From contig NZ_JAQMWQ010000018.1 of NCBI RefSeq assembly GCF_030403775.1, forward strand, positions 57,685 through 121,684: 64,000 nucleotides of DNA. Reading direction: 5' to 3'. The position numbers and the translations under genes are program-made. The notes under the pieces were generated by a model that was not told where the DNA came from, did not search any database, and was given only the letters and a program-made list of their open reading frames with translations. This document shows positions 17,487 to 24,408 of the stretch, one piece after another. The stretch comes from Paenibacillus sp. BSR1-1. Its GTDB lineage: Bacteria; Bacillota; Bacilli; Bacillales; Cytobacillaceae. How positions within the stretch are numbered: the first letter of the stretch is position 1; every line of letters begins with the position of its first letter.

Positions 17487-18872
17487 TTACAATTTAGGAA
17501 GACTCACCTTAAAGACTGATCCCTTTCCCTTTTGACTTTTAACTTCAATTTTTCCATGATGTAAATCGATAATTGATTTGACAATTGATAAGCCAAGCCC
17601 GGTCCCCTCAACAGACCGTTCCCTTGAAGCGTCTGCGCGGTAAAACCGGTCAAAAACTCTTTCTATTTGTTTTTCATCTAATCCAATACCAGTATCTTTA
17701 AAAACAACTATTATATCTGACACTGTTTCCAATAATTCAATATCAATCGTCCCATTTTGATAATTATATTTAATGGCATTTGTCAGCAGATTTTCCCAGA
17801 GAGAGTATAACAAAGAAGCATCTCCTTTGACCCATGCATCCGGGAGCTCGTAACTGATCATAATCCCTTTTTCCAGGATGCTCCATTGGTATTGATGAAT
17901 GACACTTTTAAGCAGACCTGAGATATCCACTTTACTTACATTCATTAAATCTCTTTTACTTTCTACTGATGAAAGAAGCAAAAGCTGCTTGGTCATTTTT
18001 GATAACCTGTCTGCTTCAGAATGCATGATCCGAATATATTGCTGTTTGTCCGGATCCTGTTTATCATTATTTTCCAAGAGATCTAAGTACCCTTTTATAT
18101 TCGCAACAGGAGATTGAATATCATGGGAAATATTTGAAATTAATTCTTTTCGCAGCATATCGACTTTTGCCAGCTTCTCAGACATTTTGGTGAAATTGGC
18201 AGCCAAATGCCCGAGTTCATCCTTTCGTTCAATATTCAATCTGATTGAAAAATTACCCTCCGATATTTCTTTCGTTGCCATATTAAGTTTTCTAATAGGC
18301 TCAATTAAATATTTAGTACTAATAAGCACCATAAAAATACTTAACAAAATGGATAGGAGTAGAAGCCAGCCAAACAAAATATGCATTTCGTTAAACAAAA
18401 GTTTAATATCCGGCCGAATAAACAATGCATATTTTTTATTCTGATACTGAAAAGGGACTCCGATGGAATTGGATAATTCATTCGCAAAAAAGCCGGTCAC
18501 AAACGTTTTGTGAGGAAATTGGCGAATTCCATGATACACTTCCCCATTCATCACCCTTTCCTGGACAACCTCCGGCAAATTCGTTCGCCTGAAAGAGGAA
18601 CCAAAATAGATTTTTTTGCCTTCTTGATTTATCAACAAGATTTGATAACCAATCACTCCGATATGTCCAAAATAATCCTGAAGGCTTATTGAGGGATGTT
18701 TGCTTGCAAAATCAGCCATTTCTAAAGCAAAATTTGTGATTTTTTCATCATTTTGCTGCTTCAATTTTACTTGATAGTAGACATTTGAGATGAAAAACGA
18801 CACAATACCGCTCACAATCATGATCATGATCGTAATAAAGGCAAATTTACTATATAAAGATTTCATGATCAT
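17487..18872 (-). CDS. Membrane sensor histidine kinase
   Basis: This 461-aa kinase has TM1 at residues 11-33, an extracellular sensor region of about 130 residues and TM2 at 165-187. A HAMP domain follows at about 188-240. The dimerisation domain carries phospho-acceptor H250 in ISHDIQSPVANIKGY, then the ATPase domain with N box LWENLLTNAIKYN and G boxes DTGIGL and GTGLGLS. HDIQSP instead of HELRTP recalls the HssS-like group, but the signal cannot be deduced. Its ATG overlaps the response-regulator stop (ATGA), so the two are translationally coupled. Confidence 0.92.
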   Translation of the reverse strand: MIMKSLYSKFAFITIMIMIVSGIVSFFISNVYYQVKLKQQNDEKITNFALEMADFASKHPSISLQDYFGHIGVIGYQILLINQEGKKIYFGSSFRRTNLPEVVQERVMNGEVYHGIRQFPHKTFVTGFFANELSNSIGVPFQYQNKKYALFIRPDIKLLFNEMHILFGWLLLLSILLSIFMVLISTKYLIEPIRKLNMATKEISEGNFSIRLNIERKDELGHLAANFTKMSEKLAKVDMLRKELISNISHDIQSPVANIKGYLDLLENNDKQDPDKQQYIRIMHSEADRLSKMTKQLLLLSSVESKRDLMNVSKVDISGLLKSVIHQYQWSILEKGIMISYELPDAWVKGDASLLYSLWENLLTNAIKYNYQNGTIDIELLETVSDIIVVFKDTGIGLDEKQIERVFDRFYRADASRERSVEGTGLGLSIVKSIIDLHHGKIEVKSQKGKGSVFKVSLPKL

Positions 18873-19546
18873 GCGTTTTCTGCCTCCAGGGAGTATCCCA
18901 CTCCTCTTATAGTTTTGATGGAAAAATCATCAGCGATGTCACTAAACCTCTCCCGCAAGCGCTTTATATGAACATCTACGGTTCGATCATCACCTTCAAA
19001 CTCTAATCCCCAAAGCTTTTCAATTAAATGACTGCGGGTAAAAACCTGGTTCGGGTGGGCGGCAAGAAATGATAAAAGCTCAAATTCCTTTAGTGGAAGT
19101 ATGAAGGTTTTGTTGTTGATTTTAACTTCATACCTTTTTTTATTTATGTATAAGGAACCTAAATTTACATTTGCTTCATTCGAATTACCATATCTCCGCA
19201 ACAAAGCATTTACCCTGAAAATCAGTTCTTTTGGTTCGAAGGGTTTAATTAAGTAATCATCCGTCCCAGATTCAAACCCTTTCTCCTTGTCTTCAATCTG
19301 GCTTTTCGCTGTTAATAATATGACCGGAATATCGTACAATTTTCGAATTTTACTCGTTAAAAGATACCCATCCATAATTGGCATCATGACATCTACTATG
19401 GCCAAATCACACATTTCTTTTTGTAATAATTCAAAGGCAGCGGCACCATTATCAGCTGCTAGAATCTTAAAACCTTCTTTTGATAATAGACCTTTTACTA
19501 AACCACGAATATGCACATCATCATCGCAAATTAAAATTGTTTTCAT
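18869..19546 (-). CDS. OmpR/PhoB-family response regulator
   Basis: This 225-aa two-domain regulator has acidic-pocket D8-D10 (CDDD) and the phosphorylation site D52 in IVDVMMP. It also has the conserved TAK and the KPF motif in YLIKPFEPKEL. The C-terminal winged helix (residues about 128-222) ends with DRTVDVHIKRLRERF and TIRGVGYSL. It is the first gene of the two-gene unit with the overlapping kinase. The regulon is unknown. No obvious target sits beside it, except possibly the divergent ABC transporter 170 bp away. Confidence 0.93.
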   Translation of the reverse strand: MKTILICDDDVHIRGLVKGLLSKEGFKILAADNGAAAFELLQKEMCDLAIVDVMMPIMDGYLLTSKIRKLYDIPVILLTAKSQIEDKEKGFESGTDDYLIKPFEPKELIFRVNALLRRYGNSNEANVNLGSLYINKKRYEVKINNKTFILPLKEFELLSFLAAHPNQVFTRSHLIEKLWGLEFEGDDRTVDVHIKRLRERFSDIADDFSIKTIRGVGYSLEAENA

Positions 19547-19642
19547 TTTTCCACCTACTTATTTATGCATTGCTCACACACCATTTTACTTAATGACTAA
19601 TCTTTTGAAAAGATTGATCCGATCCTTCAATTTTTCTTGAAC

Positions 19643-19694
19643 TCGACAAAGTGACAACTTATGTGTTATCATTGAGTTGTCACATTACCGGTAA
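19643..19694 (+). promoter_or_regulatory. Promoter plus inverted-repeat operator of the ABC transporter operon
   Basis: TCGACA (19643-19648) and TATCAT (19667-19672) form a plausible sigma-A promoter with an 18-bp spacer. A perfect 9-bp inverted repeat, GTGACAACT (19651-19659) and AGTTGTCAC (19675-19683), separated by 15 bp, covers the spacer and the -10 box. A 10-bp palindrome TTACCGGTAA follows at 19685-19694. The placement fits repression, most simply by the GntR-RCK_C protein encoded at the other end of the operon. Confidence 0.65.
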
Positions 19695-19719
19695 CGTTTC
19701 AAAAAAAGGGGGAATGAAC

Positions 19720-20844
19720 TTGATACAGTTTAAAGATATTGTTAAGAAATATCGAACTAAGACCATTATTAACACTTTCTCATTAGACATTGAAGCAGGT
19801 CAGTTGGTTGTTTTTATTGGTCCAAGCGGATGCGGTAAAACGACTTTGCTTAAAATGATTAATAAGCTTATTCAGCCCACATCGGGACAGATTTTTGTCA
19901 ACGGGACAGATATCTCTAAGATGAATCCGATTGAATTACGGAGAAATATTGGATATGTCATTCAAAACACAGGATTATTTCCTCACATGTCTATTAAAGA
20001 AAACCTGGAATTGATTCCTAAACTGAAGGGTGAAGATCCGGCGTCGATTGAAAAAAAGACTTTAGAATTGCTGGAAATGGTAGGTTTAGATCCTAAGGAA
20101 TATTTGCACCGTTATCCCAAAGAATTAAGCGGCGGCCAACAGCAAAGGATAGGCGTTGCCAGGGCCTTCTCTACAAACTCCGATATCATCTTAATGGATG
20201 AACCCTTCAGTGCATTAGATCCCGTTACAAGAAGCTCCCTTCAGGAGGAATTATTCCAAATGCAAAAGGAATGGAATAAGACCATCATTTTTGTTACGCA
20301 TGACATGGATGAAGCTATTAAAATAGCAGATAAGATTTGTATTTTAAAAGATGGGGATATTCTTCAATATGATACTCCTGAAAATATCTTAAAAAATCCT
20401 GCTAATGAATTTGTTGAGGGATTTATTGGGAAACGACGTGTATGGAATAATCCCGAATTATTATTGGCCGAAGATATTATGATTCAGAATCCTGTAAAAA
20501 TTACAGCGATGAGAAACGTCCTACAGGCGATTGAGATCATGAAGGACAATAAGGTAGACAGTTTAATGGTTACCGATAAAAATAACGTCCTAAAAGGACT
20601 AGTGACTTTAAAAGGCATTCAACTTCTTAATCGAAATACCTCAATTGAAATGATTATGGAACAAAATGTTCTTTCTGTTTCCCAAGATGCAAATTTAATT
20701 TCAGTGTTAGCAACTATGAATGAGCATAAAATAGGCTATTTGCCTGTGGTGAATAGTGCTAAACAATTAACTGGATTAATCACAAGAAGCAGCATTTTAT
20801 CAGCATTAAGCAGCCAACTAATTGATTTGGAGGTGGCGTTTTAA
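19720..20844 (+). CDS. OpuCA/EgtV-type ABC transporter ATPase with two CBS domains
   Basis: This 374-aa ATPase energises uptake of quaternary-amine-type solutes (glycine betaine, carnitine or ergothioneine). It shows Walker A GPSGCGKTT, the signature LSGGQQQRIGVARA, Walker B IILMDEPFSALDP and the switch His in FVTHDMDEA. Residues about 250-374 form two CBS domains, which in OpuCA-like proteins gate activity and can bind c-di-AMP. I prefer the TTG at 19720, seven bases after GGGGG, giving MIQFKDIVKKYR. The ATG at 19714 is almost touching the ribosome site. It overlaps the permease gene by one base. Confidence 0.9.
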   Translation: MIQFKDIVKKYRTKTIINTFSLDIEAGQLVVFIGPSGCGKTTLLKMINKLIQPTSGQIFVNGTDISKMNPIELRRNIGYVIQNTGLFPHMSIKENLELIPKLKGEDPASIEKKTLELLEMVGLDPKEYLHRYPKELSGGQQQRIGVARAFSTNSDIILMDEPFSALDPVTRSSLQEELFQMQKEWNKTIIFVTHDMDEAIKIADKICILKDGDILQYDTPENILKNPANEFVEGFIGKRRVWNNPELLLAEDIMIQNPVKITAMRNVLQAIEIMKDNKVDSLMVTDKNNVLKGLVTLKGIQLLNRNTSIEMIMEQNVLSVSQDANLISVLATMNEHKIGYLPVVNSAKQLTGLITRSSILSALSSQLIDLEVAF

Positions 20845-22400
20845 TGAGTAATTTTTGGAATTATTTAACGTCTAACTATCAGCAGATTTTTAGTTTACTA
20901 GGACAGCATCTTTATTTAAGTATTGTTTCCGTATTAATCGCGATTGTGGTAGGTATTCCGCTTGGAATTCTTATTTCTAGAGAACCAAAGCTTTCTAAGC
21001 CGGTTATTGGGACGACAAATGTTATTCAAGCTGTACCAAGCTTGGCTTTACTTGGATTCTTGATTCCTTTTATTGGTATCGGAAGCACGCCCGCAATTAT
21101 CATGGTCGTTCTTTATTCACTGCTTCCAATTGTAAAAAACACTTATACAGGATTAACTAATATTGATAGGGATATTCTGGAAGCCGCCAAAGGCATCGGT
21201 CTGACCAAAGGTCAAACAATGAGAAAAGTGCAATTGCCACTTGCCTTCCCGATGATTATGGCGGGAATCAGAATTTCAGCGGTAACCGCTGTTGGATTAA
21301 TGACTATCGCTGCTTTCGTCGGCGCCGGAGGACTTGGTTACCTCGTTTTTTCAGGGGTGCAAACCGTTGATAATAACATGATTTTAGCAGGAGCCATCCC
21401 TGCGTGTATTCTGGCGCTTCTGATTGACTTTCTTGTGGGTAAAATGGAATCTGCACTTTCGTATACAAGCAAACGACGGTACTCAAAGTCTTCAAGTAAG
21501 CAGACAAAACGATGGGTGATTGGTATTGCCTCCGTTCTGCTTGTTACTGCCGGAGCCTTTTCAATTTATGCAAAGGCCAATGCTGAAGATAAAATTGTGA
21601 TTGGCTCGAAAAATTTTAGTGAACAATTAATTTTAGGAAATATGCTGGCAGATTTAATTGAAGACAAGACGGATCTTAAAGTAGAAAGAAAGCTTAATTT
21701 AGGGGGCTCTCAGGTAGCCTTTAGCGCCCTGAATAAAGGGGACGTCGATGTATATGTCGAATATACCGGAACTGGGTTGGTTAATATTTTAAAGCAGCCG
21801 CCCAAAAATGATCCTGAGCAGGTCTATAATATTGTCCAAAAAGAATTTATTAAAAAATATGGGATTGAACAATTAAAGCCCCTCGGATTTAACAACACTT
21901 ACGCATTGGCTGTTCGCCAAGACACCGCTAAACAGTATGGGTTAAATACGATTTCTGATTTAGCGAAAGTCAGCAATGGCTTAATATTAGGTCCTACACT
22001 TGAATTTCCAAATCGTGATGATGGTTTGATTGGACTTTCTCAAAAATATAATATGAATTTTAAAGATGTGAAAGCTGTTGACGGTGGTCTGCGCTATACA
22101 GCCTTAGATAATCATAAAAGTGATGTTATTGATGCGTTTTCCACTGACGGTTTACTTGAGGCCTTTCATTTAAAAGTTCTAAAGGATGATAAAAATTTCT
22201 TCCCGCCTTACTATGCTGTGCCAATTGTTAAGCAAGAAACATTAAAGGAACATCCTGAATTGAAAAAAGCCCTCAATTCGCTTGCGGGTAAAATAACTGA
22301 TGATCAAATGCGTCAGCTTAACTATAAGGTTGATAGTCTGAAACAGTCTCCAGCAAAAGTAGCAAAAGAGTTTTTGGAACATGAAGGATTAATTCAATAA
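20844..22400 (+). CDS. ABC transporter permease fused to substrate-binding domain (OpuC/EgtU type)
   Basis: This 518-aa fusion has an N-terminal permease (residues 1-210, about five to six helices) with the coupling motif EAAKGIGLTKGQTMRKVQLPLA. A transmembrane anchor at about 224-243 follows. The extracytoplasmic binding domain begins KIVIGSKNFSEQLILGNM and belongs to the QAT/OpuCC type. Such fusions occur in BilE/EgtU and some OpuC systems. The ligand may be glycine betaine, carnitine, choline or ergothioneine; I cannot decide from sequence alone. Start and ATPase stop overlap, so the genes are coupled. Confidence 0.88.
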   Translation: MSNFWNYLTSNYQQIFSLLGQHLYLSIVSVLIAIVVGIPLGILISREPKLSKPVIGTTNVIQAVPSLALLGFLIPFIGIGSTPAIIMVVLYSLLPIVKNTYTGLTNIDRDILEAAKGIGLTKGQTMRKVQLPLAFPMIMAGIRISAVTAVGLMTIAAFVGAGGLGYLVFSGVQTVDNNMILAGAIPACILALLIDFLVGKMESALSYTSKRRYSKSSSKQTKRWVIGIASVLLVTAGAFSIYAKANAEDKIVIGSKNFSEQLILGNMLADLIEDKTDLKVERKLNLGGSQVAFSALNKGDVDVYVEYTGTGLVNILKQPPKNDPEQVYNIVQKEFIKKYGIEQLKPLGFNNTYALAVRQDTAKQYGLNTISDLAKVSNGLILGPTLEFPNRDDGLIGLSQKYNMNFKDVKAVDGGLRYTALDNHKSDVIDAFSTDGLLEAFHLKVLKDDKNFFPPYYAVPIVKQETLKEHPELKKALNSLAGKITDDQMRQLNYKVDSLKQSPAKVAKEFLEHEGLIQ

Positions 22401-22406
22401 AACTTA

Positions 22407-22438
22407 AACAAGCCAGTTTCCTTCGAAACTGGCTTGTT
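22407..22438. terminator. Bidirectional terminator, ABC operon / GntR-RCK_C gene
   Basis: A 14-bp perfect stem (AACAAGCCAGTTTC / GAAACTGGCTTGTT) with a four-base loop, followed by TTTTT on the plus strand, lies between the convergent units. Confidence 0.9.
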
Positions 22439-22439
22439 T

Positions 22440-23057
22440 TTATTCCTTTAAAAAATGCAAAACCCTGTCATATGTTTTATCATCACCTATTATAAGCAGC
22501 ACATCTCCTTCTATAATTACCGCATATGGACCTGGTGAGATAATCATTTCCCCGTTTCGTTTCATACCGATGACGGTACCGCCGGTATTTTGCCAAAACT
22601 TTACTTCAGAAATCGTTTTACCAATATGGCTGCAGTCTGGAAAGACCTCTACCTCTATTGGGGCCAAGGGATTTGTATGCCTAAGCTTTCCTGAATAATC
22701 CATTATTTTTCTAAGAGTATCCAGCATCATCTCATCAAGCTTTTCCCTTTCCACGATTATACTATTCATTTCTTTTTCTAAATCTTTAATGCTTGCTAAA
22801 TTGGAAAATCGATGAATATATTTGATGGCATTCTCTTTGGATGCGATCACAATTCCGCTGCCCATAGCCGATTGAACAATATCAACATCCTCTAATATCT
22901 TAATAGCTCGTCTAACAGTTTCCGGAGAAACTTTATATTCACTAGCCAGCGTCGACCTTCCGTGAATTTTTTCTCCGACTTTAAATTCACCATCATAAAT
23001 TCTATTTGCTAAATCAATTGCAATCCGCTCATAGGTTGGGATTTTTGCCCTTTGCAT
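22440..23057 (-). CDS. busR: GntR-type regulator with RCK_C (TrkA_C) domain, BusR-like
   Basis: This 205-aa protein has a GntR winged helix (residues 5-73; GRSTLASEYKVSPETVRRAIK). A coiled-coil linker spans about 85-125. A C-terminal RCK_C domain spans about 130-205 (PIEVEVFPDCSHIGKTISEV...VLLIIGDD). This is the architecture of BusR of lactic acid bacteria, which binds c-di-AMP and represses a glycine-betaine importer. It is convergent with an OpuC-type importer whose promoter carries a matching inverted repeat. The symbol is by architecture and context; target and ligand are inferred. The ribosome site is GGCGGTG. Confidence 0.8.
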   Translation of the reverse strand: MQRAKIPTYERIAIDLANRIYDGEFKVGEKIHGRSTLASEYKVSPETVRRAIKILEDVDIVQSAMGSGIVIASKENAIKYIHRFSNLASIKDLEKEMNSIIVEREKLDEMMLDTLRKIMDYSGKLRHTNPLAPIEVEVFPDCSHIGKTISEVKFWQNTGGTVIGMKRNGEMIISPGPYAVIIEGDVLLIIGDDKTYDRVLHFLKE

Positions 23058-23125
23058 AAAAACACCGCCACGTTTCGTCTAAAAGAAATTTCTTTCTTAT
23101 TTTATACATTAACTCTAACCAGCAA

Positions 23126-23150
23126 AAGTCTAAATCACTATTTTAGACTT
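23126..23150. repeat. Inverted repeat between busR-like gene and membrane-protein pair
   Basis: AAGTCTAAA and TTTAGACTT form a perfect 9-bp inverted repeat with a seven-base gap in the divergent intergenic region. It could be an operator or a weak hairpin; its role is not known. Confidence 0.45.
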
Positions 23151-23207
23151 ATTTTCTTAAGTTTGGACATAATTTTAAGGAATTCATTAGAATAGGATGA
23201 AATCATC

Positions 23208-23771
23208 ATGAAAAAATTAATTATCATTTTAAGTTCGGCATTTATTATTTTTATGACTGTCTTACTCATATATTACCTTTTGAAGGGTGATTCCTCCCGA
23301 TGGCAGGTTGCACTAGGCGGAGTTTTGGTCAGCGCATTACCACTAGTTCTATTACGTATGAAAAATAACCCCTTTAATATCCCTATTATAATCAGCTATT
23401 TTATTTTTTTATTTTGTTCCTTATATTTGGGATCAATCTCAAGCTTTTATTTGCACTACAAATGGTGGGATTCTACTCTTCATTTTTTAAAAGCGATTTT
23501 TATTGGGGTTGTTGGGATTGCTCTGTATAAACGATTAATACCGGAGAACGTCCGCAGCAGCGTTTCGGCTGCCATGCTTTTTCTTTTCATTCTCTCACTT
23601 GCAGTTTTTTCAAGTTTGATATGGGAGATTTATGAATTTCTTGGGGATTTAACTTTTACCCATACGATGCAGCGCGGCGGCAATACGGACACAATGTATG
23701 ATTTATTATGTGGCTGTGCCGGTGGTCTACTTATCGCTATTTACTCTGGTGTTAGAAAACAAAAAGTTTAA
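23208..23771 (+). CDS. DUF2238-like membrane protein, copy 1
   Basis: This 187-aa protein has five to six predicted transmembrane helices. It shares WWDSTLHFLKA, LIWEIYEFLGD and RGGNTDTMYDLLCG with the gene directly downstream. The W-W-D-x-x-x-H, W-E-x-x-E-F and D-T-x-x-D-L pattern recalls the DUF2238/YjdF-type membrane family, whose function is unknown. The ribosome site before ATG 23208 is weak. It is the first gene of a two-gene tandem duplication, 17 bp before copy 2. Confidence 0.75.
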   Translation: MKKLIIILSSAFIIFMTVLLIYYLLKGDSSRWQVALGGVLVSALPLVLLRMKNNPFNIPIIISYFIFLFCSLYLGSISSFYLHYKWWDSTLHFLKAIFIGVVGIALYKRLIPENVRSSVSAAMLFLFILSLAVFSSLIWEIYEFLGDLTFTHTMQRGGNTDTMYDLLCGCAGGLLIAIYSGVRKQKV

Positions 23772-23788
23772 AAATGGGGGATTCCTGA

Positions 23789-24364
23789 ATGAATCGGAAG
23801 CTCGTTATTCTTTTAAGTGGATTGTATGTTGTTTTCATGGCAATTTTAGCATTTTATTATTATAAAAATGGAGCATCCTTCAAATCAACTGTTGCCATAG
23901 GCGGTATTGTTTGCGGGGCCGTCCCCCTATTGCTGGCGCTATTTACAAAGCTGCAGTTTAATTTGCCCATCGTCATCTCCTATTTAATTTTTTTAATCGG
24001 CTCACAATATTTAGGATCGATTCGAGGCTGGTATGGACTTGGCTGGTGGGACACTTTTATGCATTTTGTCAGCGGAGCAATCCTTGCTTTTTCGGGGATT
24101 GCCTTGTATGAAAGATTAATCCATCGGAATGCAGGGGATGAAATATCGCCGTGGTTTGTCTTTTTATTCACATTATCGTTTGCTGCACTTGGGGGTGTTT
24201 TGTGGGAGGTATATGAATTTAGCTCTGATCAATTTTTTGGCATGACCCTACAGGGCGGAGGCAACACAGATACAATGACTGATTTAATTGCGGATACGGC
24301 TGGCGGTCTTGCCATCGCCATTTGGGCTGGGATTCGGACGAAAATTAAATTAAAGAAAGGGTAA
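23789..24364 (+). CDS. DUF2238-like membrane protein, copy 2
   Basis: This 191-aa paralogue of the preceding gene has the same helix pattern. Conserved blocks are GWWDTFMHFVSGA, LWEVYEFSSDQ and QGGGNTDTMTDLIADTAGG. It keeps the His in D-T-F-M-H and the acidic residues of the shared motifs, so both copies are probably functional. GGGGGA precedes the ATG at 23789. The function is unknown; the conserved Asp, His and Glu within the membrane could bind a metal or catalyse a reaction. Confidence 0.78.
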   Translation: MNRKLVILLSGLYVVFMAILAFYYYKNGASFKSTVAIGGIVCGAVPLLLALFTKLQFNLPIVISYLIFLIGSQYLGSIRGWYGLGWWDTFMHFVSGAILAFSGIALYERLIHRNAGDEISPWFVFLFTLSFAALGGVLWEVYEFSSDQFFGMTLQGGGNTDTMTDLIADTAGGLAIAIWAGIRTKIKLKKG

Positions 24365-24365
24365 A

Positions 24366-24390
24366 AAGAGGCTCTTATTTCAAGCCTCTT
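24366..24390 (+). terminator. Terminator after the membrane-protein pair
   Basis: AAGAGGCT pairs with AGCCTCTT around a nine-base loop and is followed by TTATTTG. It is convergent with the molybdopterin oxidoreductase and may serve both strands. Confidence 0.75.
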
Positions 24391-24408
24391 TTATTTGAAT
24401 CGGTATTT

